Source: Neocallimastix lanati (nom. inval.) (taxonomy: Eukaryota; Neocallimastigomycota; Neocallimastigomycetes; Neocallimastigales; Neocallimastigaceae). From it: a DNA stretch of 42,500 nt. The position numbers and the translations under genes were made by a program. The stretch spans positions 450,001 through 492,500 of the forward strand of contig JACVTC010000009.1 in NCBI GenBank assembly GCA_016946835.1. Direction: 5' to 3'. The notes under the pieces were generated by a model. That model saw only the letters and a list, made by a program, of their open reading frames with translations. It had not been told where the DNA came from and ran no database searches. This document shows positions 20,060-30,659 of this stretch, piece after piece; within the stretch, counting starts at the first letter, position 1; each line of letters begins with the position of its first letter.

Positions 20060-21652
20060 TCATATATTATTGTAATTTTTGTTTTTTCTACTATATATAT
20101 TATAATAACGATAACTTACATTATTAATTATATCTTTTATATCTAAATTATTAAAATTGTTATCATTATTAATTATATTTCTTATTTTCATAATACTTTC
20201 ACTACTTACTTCTTTGATATTATTAATATTGTCATAAATAATGCAATTATCATTATAATCATTTATTTTTTTATTTTTAATATCTATATTACTAATATAA
20301 TCCAGGTTTCTATTACTAATATATTTATTAACATTTATACTATTATTATCATTTATATTAATATTATTATTATAATTATTATCATTACTATTGTTGTTGT
20401 TGTTTTTGCTATTATTATTATTTATACTATTATCATAAATATTATTATTATTGTTTATTCTATTATTATTACTATTATTATTTATATTATCAATATTATT
20501 ATTATTCATTATTTCTATTTTTGTATCATCATCTATATAATCTTTATTATTAATACTATTATTATTATTATTATTATTATTCATTATTTCTATTTTTGTA
20601 TCATCATCATCTATATAATCTTTATTATTAATATTATTATTATTATTAATACTATTACTATTATTATTATTATTATTATTCATTAATTCTATCTTTGTAT
20701 CATTATCATTTATATAATCCTCATAATCACTAAATATTTCTGTTGAAGCATCACTACTATAATTATCAACTAAATCTTTATATTCTTCACTTATTCCATT
20801 CATTACTACATCCTTATTATAATTATAAAAACTATCTTCATTACAATTAAATAATTTTGAACTATTGATACTGCAGTCACTCTCTATACTCTCACTCTCT
20901 ATACTATCACTAAGTAGACTCGCAATATCATCATCAGTTTCTCGGTAATTATTTTTAAAATTACATGGACTTGAAAAAATTCCATTTTTTTTCTCTAGTT
21001 TTTTTTCATAAAATTCAGCGGATCTAATTTCGGGATTTTTTTCTATTTCTTTGAAATTACGTTCCTTATAAGAATAACTTGGTTTAAATACAGGTTCCTT
21101 TTCTAAATCATTTAATTTCATGGCTATTTCACTTGGTATAACTTCTTCCTTTATTAATTCATTCGATTTAATTTCTTCTTTTTCTAAAGCACTATATTTC
21201 ATGGTTATTTCATTTGATTTCACTTCTTTCATTTCTAAAGCATTGACTTCATCAACTTTGATGTTTTGTTTTGGATTGGTATTGGTATCATATTCTCTTC
21301 TATTTTTTTTAACTTCGCTTTCATGGATGTCTGAATTGTCGTTTTCGATTTCATTTAATTTTCTTTTTCTACCAGTACCATTTTTTTCACTTTCATAAAC
21401 TAAAAGCTTTTCATTTCTTACGACCAAAGACTTTTCAAGTTTATTACTTACAGGTTTTTCATTTCTTAGGACCAAAGACTTTTCAAGTTCATTACTTATA
21501 GGTTTTTCATGACTTACGTGTTTTTCATTTCTTCTGATTGAGTTGTTCTTGTATCTATACTTTTTTTCATTGATTTTTGAATTTTCTGTAAGTGAATAAA
21601 TGATTGCCACTTCAATCATTAAATAACAAAAAATTATGGTTCTTTGAATCAT
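20060..21652 (-). CDS. Asn-rich protein with signal peptide, function unknown
   Basis: This is an uninterrupted 530-residue frame, and no family is recognised. Residues about 1-20 look like a signal peptide (MIQRTIIFCYLMIEVAIIYS before LTENS). Residues 25-90 hold repeats of the type RNEKPVSNKLEKSLVVRNEK. Residues 130-200 are charged and repeat a (S)NEI/ALEKEE pattern. An acidic Ser region (DDDIASLLSDSIESES) follows. Then come three imperfect repeats of YIDDDDTKIEIMNNNN with long Asn runs, and an Asn/Ile-rich C-terminus. It looks secreted or vacuolar and mostly disordered. The Ser/Asn content would suit glycosylation (inference). It has no intron signal. The start is the ATG that exposes the hydrophobic segment. 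Confidence 0.7.
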   Translation of the reverse strand: MIQRTIIFCYLMIEVAIIYSLTENSKINEKKYRYKNNSIRRNEKHVSHEKPISNELEKSLVLRNEKPVSNKLEKSLVVRNEKLLVYESEKNGTGRKRKLNEIENDNSDIHESEVKKNRREYDTNTNPKQNIKVDEVNALEMKEVKSNEITMKYSALEKEEIKSNELIKEEVIPSEIAMKLNDLEKEPVFKPSYSYKERNFKEIEKNPEIRSAEFYEKKLEKKNGIFSSPCNFKNNYRETDDDIASLLSDSIESESIESDCSINSSKLFNCNEDSFYNYNKDVVMNGISEEYKDLVDNYSSDASTEIFSDYEDYINDNDTKIELMNNNNNNNSNSINNNNNINNKDYIDDDDTKIEIMNNNNNNNNSINNKDYIDDDTKIEIMNNNNIDNINNNSNNNRINNNNNIYDNSINNNNSKNNNNNSNDNNYNNNININDNNSINVNKYISNRNLDYISNIDIKNKKINDYNDNCIIYDNINNIKEVSSESIMKIRNIINNDNNFNNLDIKDIINNVSYRYYNIYSRKNKNYNNI

Positions 21653-22639
21653 TGTGATAAATTTGATAAAAAAAAATAAAAAATAAATTTTAAAATAAAA
21701 AAATTTTAAAAATTAGACTTTAAAATAATAAGTTTTTTTTTTTTTTTGTTAAAGAAAAAAAATTATAATATTTTCTAAAATTATTAAATTTTTTAAAAAT
21801 TCAAAATTTTTAAAACAAGATTGAATTGAAATATAAAAAAAAAATAATTAATAAAAAAATAATTAGGAAAAATTTCATTTTATTTATATCATCATTTTTA
21901 TTTTTTTTTTATATATAATTCACTGTAGTTTTATATTTATTATTATATAATAGGATAATAGATTATTAAGTTATCGATTTTTTTTTAAAAAAAAAAAAAA
22001 AAAAATTTTTTTCCTTTTCTTCTTTTTCTATAGTGTCATTGTTTAATAATATTACAATTGAAATATATATAAATGGTATATTAAATGCATCTACATTATG
22101 ACGCAGTAAAAAAAAAAAAAAAAAAAAATAATTATTACTAATAATAATTTGATTTTTAAATTGATAAAAAAAAGTTTAAAATCAATTTACTAGAGTTAAC
22201 CAAAAAAATATTTAATAATTATATAAATTTGTTTTAATAATATATATATATATAATTTTTTTTAAATTGTTTTATTTTCTATTATGATTATATTTCAATA
22301 TAAAAAAAAAAAAAAAAAAAAAAAGTGGGAAAACTACAAAACTCTTTGAAATTTTTCAATAATATATATATATTCTCATATTTTTAATCTTTGTCAAATT
22401 ATCTTTTATAAATAAAAATGAAATTATTATAAAAAATTCTATATATTCAGCAATAGAATTAACGAGATAACAAAATTATAAATACATAAATTAAAATGAA
22501 CATAGATATTATCATTTAAATTTTTATTTTTATTGTTATAATTGTTATAAATTAAATAATACGATTAATATAAATAAATATATAAATATGTATATATAGA
22601 ATATATTTTTATATAGAAATATGAGTATACTTCAATACT
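21653..22639. other. Upstream region of the Asn-rich gene
   Basis: AT-rich sequence with A and T homopolymers and no open frame of note. The promoter of the minus-strand gene starting at 21652 must be at its left edge. No element is identifiable. Confidence 0.5.
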
Positions 22640-23120
22640 TCTATAAAGAATTTAGAAATAAAAAGGAAAAAAATTAAATGAATTATAACTTTATTATTAT
22701 CATTAAATTCATGAGATGCATAAATACATATTACAATATATTACTATATGTGATAATATTGATGATTAACTATTTAAATATTTAATTCAATACATTTATT
22801 CATTTATTATTAACATGTAGACATCATAATAAAATAGAATGATTAAAATTTTTAAATATTAAAAAAATTTTTTTATCGTTACTACAAAAAAAAAAATATT
22901 ACTGTATTCTTCCCTTAACCAATAAATAATGATAAAAAAATGCATTGAACATATTAAGATATATTTTTAATTAATGGAACTATTACTAATTATTATAAAT
23001 CGTTAATTAAATTTTTAAATTATATACTTTTTTCTTATTAAATTAATAATAAACTTCTAATTTAAAACTATATATTTATATATATGTTAATAAAAAAAAA
23101 GCTAAATATTTTAATAACAC

Positions 23121-23158
<38 letters not shown>

Positions 23159-23460
23159 CAATAAATAGGTCATTTAATTAGTTTATTAATTAATTAGTTA
23201 ATTAATTAATAGAAAAAAAGGGACTATAAAATTATTTTACAATTATAAATTTTTTAAAAAAAATAATTATTATTATTAAAAAAAAAAAAAAAAAAAAAAA
23301 AACTACCATGATAATTCAACCTAAAATCACTAATAATTTCAAAATGAATTAAAACGGGCCATTAGGATTCAGGAAACTGGTAACAATCTCGTAAAGATTT
23401 TGGCATTTGAGTATGAATTAATGTAAATCTCTAACAAATTATATTTATATATATTTTTTA
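22640..23460 (+). repeat. Left arm of a large diverged inverted repeat
   Basis: This stretch matches the reverse complement of about 24060-24830 in the same order over some 800 nt. Shared blocks include ATGCATTGAACATATTAAG, AACTATTACTAATTATTA, GGTCATTTAATTA, GAATGATTAAA.TTTTTAA.TATT, and a GC-richer core (CCATTAGGATTCAGGAAACTGG here; diverged in the other arm). Many indels and homopolymer changes separate the arms. Confidence 0.75.
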
Positions 23461-24059
23461 TTTATTATTTATTAGTCTAAAATAATATAATTTATGTAAT
23501 GTTTATTTTTTATAATTACAATATAAATCTCTTCCTTATCATAAGTTCTATATTCAAATACATTAAATTTCTAAAACGTAGAATTACTTTTTAAAATTTA
23601 TTAATAAATACTTGATAAAAATTTTGCTTACTTAACCACCAACTGTTTAATTAAAAATTAATATAATTAATTTATCACAATAAAACATTTTGAAAAAAAT
23701 CAAAAATATAGCGAAGAAGTTATGTACACACGAACAAAGTTTTAATGAAATGAATATGGTTTTTTTTTTTATATATATATAAATAGAAAAAAAGGAAACT
23801 ATAAAATGTTTTTTTTATATGTAAGACTATTTTTTTATCTTAATTATATTATTATTATTACTTTAATATTATTATCTCTTTTAATATTTATCTATTTTTA
23901 TTTATTATTCTTTATTTGTTATTGAATTTTTATAGCGAATAGTGCATATTAGAAATTCATTTTATTTTTATTTGAATATTCTTCTTATAATATGGAAAAT
24001 AATTATATTTTAATTATAAATAAATTTAAAAAAAATTATAATTAGATTTGTATATAATA
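23461..24059. other. Spacer of the large inverted repeat
   Basis: About 600 nt of AT-rich sequence between the two arms. No coding frame, promoter or RNA gene was recognised. Confidence 0.5.
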
Positions 24060-24461
24060 TATATATGTATATTTAATTTATAAGGGTTATATTAGTTCAT
24101 ACTTACACGAAATTTTTATGAGAATACGACCAGGTATAAGAATTGGCGTTTTTAGTAAAATTAGCATGATTGTATGATAATATATTTTTAATAATAGTTA
24201 ATTTATTAAAAATTAATAATTGGAAAATTTTATTTTCTCTTTTTTTTTTTTTTTTTTTTATTATTTTTTTTTTTAATTAATTAGTTAATAAATTATTTAA
24301 TTAAATGACCTGTTAAATGACTTTTTTATTGACAAATATATAGATTTTTAATTTTTTTCTTTTTTTTTTTTTAACAATAATATAGATATAGAGTTTATAT
24401 TAAAAGTTTAATATTAATTAATAAAATCCTTCCTATTATTAATAATTAGTAATAGTTCTTT

Positions 24462-24501
<40 letters not shown>

Positions 24502-24830
24502 TAATATGTTCAATGCATATTCTTATCATTATTCATTGGTTCACAAATAAACCCAGTGATAATTTTTTTTCATAACTATAAAAAGAAAAATTGAATACTT
24601 AAAAACTTTAATCATTCAATTTTAGCATGATGTATCTATAGTTAACTAATAAATAAAAAAAAATACATTAAATTTAAAAATGTTTAAAGTTTCATTAATT
24701 ATTTATTATACTAATATATTTACAATTTATTATAATATGTATATAATGAATTTATTGATAATATGAAGTTTTAATTCTTTTTATATTTTATTATTAAATA
24801 ATATAAAACTATGGATGTATGCATATATCT
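24060..24830 (-). repeat. Right arm of a large diverged inverted repeat
   Basis: This is the partner of 22640-23460. The GC-richer core is about 24118-24165. The longest near-exact block is the one around CTTAATATGTTCAATGCAT (about 24500-24518). Confidence 0.75.
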
Positions 24831-24909
24831 AATACTAAAACTATATTATTTTTATATATAAAAATATATTAGATTTATATTATAATGATATTAATAATAG
24901 AAATAATGT

Positions 24910-24964
24910 TAAGACTATTAAATTAGAAAAGTGTTAATAATACTTTTCTAATTTAATAGTCTTA
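24910..24964. repeat. Perfect 23-bp inverted repeat (hairpin)
   Basis: Arms 24910-24932 and 24942-24964 are exact reverse complements, with a 9-nt loop. The arm starts TAAGACTATTAAATTAG. It could be a cruciform, a terminator-like structure or a tiny fold-back element. No gene lies next to it. Confidence 0.9.
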
Positions 24965-25530
24965 CATTTTTTCTATTTTATTGTCTAAAATTTTAAAGGG
25001 AATAAATAAGGCTATAAATATTTTAATAAAAGGATTTTAACAATTAGTAATAAAAATAATATAAATAATATTTATTTCATTTTGATATCATTTGAAATTA
25101 ACATAATAAATATATAAATTATAAAAAAAAAAGGAAAAAAAAGGAAGAGAGTAAGTATTGAAAGAATAAAAATTCTTTTTATACTCTTCCTTTTTTTTTT
25201 TTTTTTTTTTCCTATTAGCCATAAAATTTAAATTCTTATAAAATATAATGTTTTAAAATTAAATTTTTTTTAATTATAAAATATAATTTTTTAAAATCAA
25301 ATTTTTTTTTATAATTTAAAGAATAAAAATAATAAAAAAAATAAAATAAAAATAAAAAATAAAATAAAATAAAATAAAAAAAAAATAATAATAAGAACAC
25401 TTTATTCAATTTTTTTTATTTAAAATTGTATAGTTTTTCTGTAAATGGGGAAAAAAATAATAAAAAAATATAATTAATATATAATTAATTCATTCAATAC
25501 ATTTTCCAATTTTTTTGTTAATCTATATTG

Positions 25531-25593
<63 letters not shown>

Positions 25594-26960
25594 TGATAGT
25601 TTCAATATATGTATAAATTAATATTATTATTTTAACTGAATTTATAAGATTATTTATATCAAATTTGTTTATTTTAAAAAAGAAAAAAAAATAATAAAAT
25701 AAATAAAATTATTGAACTATTAACATATTTTGTTCATTATGTCAATTCTTTGATTATTTATTAATAATAAATGAAATAATTTTATATATATATGAGAAAC
25801 ATAATTTATTTTAATAAAAACATTAATATATTTTGATTCAATAAAAATACATTAACCGGTTTTGACTTATTAAAAATATTATTTATGATATAAAGTCTAA
25901 CATTGATAATTATTAATTTTTTTTTTTTTTTTTTTAGTTTTTAAATAATTAAATCTTAAAATATATAATCTTTCAGGAACATATCACCTTTTATGGGGTT
26001 CACTGAGGGATGACTATCTTAATTCTCATGATACCGAGAATTAAGAGGGTAATGGTAAAAAAAAAAAAAATCCAATACGCCATGAATGTTTTTGGTACAA
26101 TTGCTTATTACAGTTTTACAGTTGCTTATAATCAATATTATTTTTCAAAGTTACTAAATGGTTTTAAAAAAAAATTTAAGAAATAGTATTGATTCTTCCT
26201 TCCATGTATCTTTTTCTATTTTTTTTTTTCTATTTTCTATTTTCTTTTTCTATTTTTCATGTATTTACTATTTCTTTATGTATGAATCATTCATGTAGGG
26301 ACCACAGCAAAGAATTTATTTTAATTTTTTATTTATTTATTTATTTTTTATTTTTTTATTATTTAGCTTCATTTACTAATTTTTTTTTTTTATTTTTATA
26401 ATAATTTTTTTTATTAAAAGAGTTTAGTTTTTATTTTGAAATGTCGACTCCTCGACGTTTTGGTCCTTATCATAAAAAAAAGTTATTTTAATTTTTATTC
26501 ATGACCATGAATTATGAACTGAAAGTAGACTATTGGAATTCTGGAATAAAAAAAAAAGAAACAAATTGTAACAAAATTATTCATGGAATTGATAAAAAAG
26601 CACAAAAAAGCACAAAATTAGTATGGAATATTACTTCATCCAAAAAGTTGACTATAATAATATTATGAATTATTTGAAAGTTATTTTTATGATTACAAAA
26701 ATACTTATCTATTAAAAAGAATAAATTGGAAGAAGATTACTTCAGGGATTCTCACATTTAGCAGTATAAATTATGATAGAATAACCAGGTATTATTCTGA
26801 ACCCACTATTTCTATCTCTAATAATTTTCTGTAGACTATACTATACTTCTTTTCAAATACTCAATATTGAAACCTCTGTATCAGCTGAAATATTAATGAT
26901 CGGAACTCTGATAATCAATGAGAGAACTTACTCATTTTAATTCAATTTTTAATCCTATTT
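24965..26960. other. Noncoding AT-rich interval
   Basis: Homopolymers, a (TA)n run near 25536-25562 and poly-T. An imperfect hairpin at about 25139-25195 has GGAAGAG and CTCTTCC arms. From about 26450 the base composition is more balanced, and the sequence may be decayed coding or LINE material, but no protein similarity could be read until the endonuclease relic near 27055. Confidence 0.45.
25975..26062. other. Short GC-richer element with stem-loop and A-tail
   Basis: About 85 nt of balanced composition stand out from the AT-rich surroundings (contains TTATGGGGTTCACTGAGGGATG). An 11-bp stem joins 26017-26027 and 26036-26046 (arm TCTTAATTCTC). An A run begins at about 26057. It could be the 3' end of a SINE-like or other retroposed RNA. 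No tRNA cloverleaf is evident. Confidence 0.35.
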
Positions 26961-27054
26961 TTGTTTATCTTCTAGAAGTCCATAATAGTTCATTTCTGAA
27001 TTCTTTCTCTAATTTCTTTCCATTTCTTATAATTATTATAGAACAGTACTAAGA

Positions 27055-27214
27055 CCTCCAGACATGAAAATCCCTGGTATGCGTGGCCTTTATATTGGTA
27101 TCCACAATTTCTGCCAATTCACTAAATGATAATTTAGAATATCGATATATATATAAATATAATTTCCTTTTGAGGGGGTTAGATGTTCATTAGGAAACAT
27201 TTACATCCTCACAA

Positions 27215-27249
<35 letters not shown>

Positions 27250-27420
27250 ATAAAGATAAAGTAAAGACTCTAAAAATAAATTGAAAACTGTTTTTTTTTT
27301 TTTTTTACTAATTAGATCAAGAATCACTAGAATTACCCTTCTGTTATCATTAGTGATTTCAGTACGACTAAACAGCTGCTTAAATATCTACAGGGTTCAG
27401 TATTCTATTATCCTACTTAC
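27055..27420 (+). pseudogene. LINE endonuclease relic
   Basis: A conceptual reading gives MRGLYIGIHNFCQ, corresponding to KRGLYIGFHNSCQ in the fuller copy. A stretch like LGNIYI matches IGNVYV, and further on comes a stretch matching HPSMLVGDFN..TEKL in broken form. Stops and an inserted A run (about 27213-27247) interrupt it. It cannot be expressed as an enzyme. Confidence 0.7.
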
Positions 27421-27650
27421 ATTAAGGTAATAATCTTATGAAAAGTATTCATTTTATAAAAGGATTAAGGATTAAAAATTTTAAACTTAAGAAATAATTT
27501 ATCTAATTTTTAAGCATTCTGTGATCTTTCCAAGTAATACAAGGTTCTTTCTGATTATATCATTAGTATTAAGAAGAATATTAGGATAATTAGATCTAAA
27601 AAATTTGATTCTTTCTATCGGTGAATGTTTCTTAAAAAATGACACTCAAT

Positions 27651-27716
27651 AGAAAGGAGGTTTTAGAAATTTTCCTATAGTCTAAACTATAGGAAAATTT
27701 CTAAAACCTCCTTTCT
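27651..27716. repeat. Perfect 31-bp hairpin inside LINE relic
   Basis: Arms 27651-27681 and 27686-27716 are exact reverse complements with a 4-nt loop (CTAA). The arm begins AGAAAGGAGGTTTTAG. Such a perfect long palindrome inside badly decayed sequence must be recent, or be an artefact of a fold-back during copying or assembly. Confidence 0.95.
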
Positions 27717-27954
27717 TTCCTTCCCAATCACCTGTGTACGTTAAGGATAGAGCAAGTAATGTTCTAGTATCTCAAGAAGATCAACTCAACCCGTTTTGTA
27801 GAATCCTAATAAAAAAAACTTACTTCTGATATAACCGACCATAGTCTTAAGTGACAATTATTGAAAAGGAATACTAGATAAAATTCTTCTCCTCAGGAGT
27901 CATGAAACATTAATCAACCAATTTCAATGTCAAAAATTCACTCCATTGTTTTTT

Positions 27955-28010
27955 CTACGAAAAATAACAAAGTACCAGGTCCTGATGGTATACCAACAGA
28001 ATTTTTTTTA
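27955..28010 (+). pseudogene. LINE reverse transcriptase start relic
   Basis: This stretch reads NNKVPGPDGIPTEFF, the first conserved RT block, equivalent to YKASGPE..IP in the family B copy. Here the GPDGIP box is intact. Stops follow after about 28030. The palm motifs (AYDS, FADD) are not present between here and the C-terminal part, so an internal deletion removed them. Confidence 0.8.
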
Positions 28011-28321
28011 AAGCATTTTTTCAATTCTTAGAGTAGCATTTCTTCTTAGAATGATCCTTATCAAGAAGTTACTTATTCCGATTGTGCAAAAAAAAAACAT
28101 CTATTTTTATTGTTTAATTAAATTTGGGATAGTCGAGAGGAAAGAAAGCGATTTATTAATAATATCTTTCAATCACCTTTTGTTTTAAAAAATGGAAAAA
28201 CTCGAAATGTATTATCTCTGATTTACTTAGAGATATATCTCGTAGTAGACGTCATGCATGGGATAAAGAAAGTAAAATTTTAGCTGACAAATTAGATAAA
28301 TTTCCATCTAAAAAAGCTCTA

Positions 28322-28458
28322 AAGCACATAATTTTATTATTCTTATTGTTTTTATTTCTATTTAATTTATTCATTTTGCAATTATTATTATTCCATTTTT
28401 GTTTATTATTCTTATAAATATTATTTTAAATTTAAATTTAATTTCTTTTCAATTCTTT
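28322..28458. other. AT-rich insertion in the LINE coding region
   Basis: Between the residues FPSKKAL and the block starting FYWNRDMAGK this copy carries about 135 nt of AT-rich, frame-breaking sequence. The minus-strand family A copy lacks it at 10790-10830. It has no GT..AG borders that would make it an intron, and no clear duplication flanks it. Confidence 0.65.
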
Positions 28459-28489
28459 CAACTTTTTAAACTTTTACTGGAATAGAGAT

Positions 28490-29398
28490 ATGGCAGGAAA
28501 ATCAATCAAAGCTAAGACATATAAAAATAATAATTTTGAGGAAACTAGAGAGTATCTTAAGCTAAATTATAAATATCCTGAATTTAGCGTTGGCTTCCGT
28601 TGGGTACTTCGTGCCAGATGTGGATATAAATTCGATGCTCGTGTTGCCAAAGTCGCCAAAATGATCGAAGAAGACTGTCCTAAAAGGTATCCTTGTTATT
28701 ATAGAAAAAATTGTAATCCTCGATTGGAACATTGGTTTTCTAAATGCTATTTTTTCCGTGAATTTTGAATAAAATATTTTAAGGATATTGAAATTCTTTA
28801 CGAAATATTTTATATTATTTCTAAATATTGTCCAATATCTAATAGTAATGTTGACACTGTTATCACAGATATGAATAATATAGAACTAAGTTCTGATTCT
28901 GATAGTAGTAACGAAGTATATAATATTAATAATATTAACAATAGAAATAATATTGTTAATAATAGTAGAAATAGTGATAGTGAAAATAGAATTATTAATA
29001 TTAGTAATAGCGAAAATTATAATATCGTTACTTCTAATTTAGTGAATAGTTCAATTGGTGAAAATCGTGGTAATTTAAGTAATTTTCTGAATAATGAGTG
29101 TATAAATATATATGTGACATGGTACCGATTATATAACTTTCTTCTTGGTGGAAGGGATGCAGATATAATAGATTTAAATTATAAAAAGGAATGGGATATT
29201 TTGTTTAAGTACCAAATCATTTCTGGTGATTATTCAAAAACGCCATTCTTGATGCGATTTGCGGCTCTCGTTACAGAAATTATGCCTCGGGCTAGTACTC
29301 GGCAAGGGTTACTATTCCGAAAGTATAAGCGCAAACTAACCAGGAGCCTCAACGCTGAAAATGCAGTAAGACAGGCTAGCAGGGGCCAATTCCTCTGA
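28490..29398 (+). pseudogene. LINE A C-terminal ORF with one nonsense codon
   Basis: The frame runs from MAGKSIKAKTYKNNNFEETR to the end NAENAVRQASRG, interrupted only by a TGA at 28766-28768. The other family A copy has CGA (Arg) there. It covers the post-RT segment, the altered knuckle (YPCYY instead of CPCC, but EHWFSKC kept), an Asn/Ser spacer, FLLGGRDADIIDL and the conserved tail. The TGA and the lost knuckle cysteines mark it as inactive. Confidence 0.82.
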
Positions 29399-29635
29399 AG
29401 GAGAAGACCATAATTTCTTTCAGATAGTCAATTCAAACCCTAATCCATAAGGAGATGAGGTTCGTTGCCTATGAACTTTTTTCTGAATTTATTTATACAC
29501 TTATTTTTGATTATTACTTTTTATTTCACGTTACTTTTTCATTTATTATTATGTTCAAATTGGACAAATAATATTTATTTATTTTATTAATTCTGTGTTT
29601 TTTTTTTTTTATTTTTTATTAAAATTAAAAGTATT

Positions 29636-29692
29636 CATGTATTTTATATAAGAATAAATAAATAAAGATTAAAGTTCGCAATAATTGCGGCG

Positions 29693-29694
<2 letters not shown>
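29636..29694 (+). promoter_or_regulatory. Conserved LINE 3' tail (family A) with AATAAAG
   Basis: CATGTATTTTATATAAG, then AATAAAG at 29661-29667, then the poly(A) at 29695. The distance from motif start to poly(A) is 59 nt. It is the best-preserved example and shows the A-tail directly. Confidence 0.65.
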
Positions 29695-29733
<39 letters not shown>

Positions 29734-30027
29734 CAATCATCTTTGAGACAATCTTCCTTTCCAATTTCATATTTTGTGGAGCTTACAGAATTCCTTATTA
29801 AAGTTATTCCTTTTATGATGAGTGATTTTTACACTATGATTAATTAGTATACCAATAGATCTACCGTTTTATCATTGTCAAGAGCATCAACGTTTGAAAC
29901 GATATGGCAAAACAGAAATTCTGATACAGATTCAAATGATAATTTTAATTTACATAGAGTTATCATTGATGAATGGAAAGAATTTGAGCCCATTTTCTTC
30001 CTCGAAAATCATAACATAGTTTTTTAA
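29734..30027 (+). pseudogene. Broken coding fragment abutting the LINE poly(A)
   Basis: A single frame gives about 98 codons of normal-looking protein (SSLRQSSFPISYFVELTEF, then ASTFETIWQNRN, then DEWKEFEPIFFLENHN). Only one TAG interrupts it, at 29845-29847, and it ends at a TAA at 30025. The composition is unlike the AT-rich surroundings. It is not recognised as any family. It may be the last exon of a gene into which the LINE inserted, or a retroposed fragment. Confidence 0.45.
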
Positions 30028-30241
30028 TATTAATATAAAAAAAATTCATATATTTTATTTTCCCATATTTTTTTTTTTTTTTTTTTAATTTATTTTATTA
30101 TAATAAATATTATTAAATAAAGTTTATTATAAAAAAAAATTTTTTTAATTTTCTTTTTTTTTTTTTTTTTTTTTTTTGTGAAACACTTTTTTAAATATAA
30201 TAAATAATAGAGTTAACCTCATTTTATTGCAAAGTTAGAGC

Positions 30242-30307
30242 CATAAATAAATTAATATAGAAAACCGTTTTTATACTAAAATAGTTTCCTATATTAATTT
30301 ATTTATG
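30242..30307. repeat. Inverted repeat, 19-bp perfect arms
   Basis: Arms 30242-30260 and 30289-30307 (CATAAATAAATTAATATAG and its complement) are separated by 28 nt. The pairing continues inward with AAAC/GTTT after one mismatch. It may be a small MITE-like relic. Confidence 0.85.
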
Positions 30308-30659
30308 ACCTTTAATGATATGACAATCTAAAACTTATTATAAATCAAATATGACGCAGAATTCAAATTGAAAGTTTAAGGATTAGAATATGTTTTTTTT
30401 TTTTTTAATAAAAATTTAATAATTATTCTGTAATTTTTTTTTATATATATATATATATGTATAAAAATTTAAAAAATTTTTTCTGTAGATTAAAAATAAA
30501 ACATACAAATAAATACAAAATTCATTTTATATGGAATTATGTATTAATTGGTATATTTAATATATGAAAAATCTATATATATATAGACATAAAATATCAT
30601 AAAAATGCATTTTTATATAATAAATTTTTAAATACGACGAAATTACATACAAATACTTA

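Larger units (their letters stand above)
27020..29730 (+). mobile_element. Decayed LINE copy (family A), + strand
   Basis: In order it retains an endonuclease relic (about 27055-27420), an RT start relic (about 27955-28010), a C-terminal half (28195-29398), a 3' UTR and a 36-nt poly(A) at 29695-29730. The catalytic RT core is deleted. The C-terminal part and 3' UTR are much better preserved than the 5' part. It is oriented opposite to the family A copy at 9.6-11.3 kb. The 5' limit is not clear. Confidence 0.82.

Noticed and set aside
26189-26401. Phe/Leu-rich membrane-like frame
   Set aside because: It is derived from T tracts; it has no charged flanks or conserved pattern.
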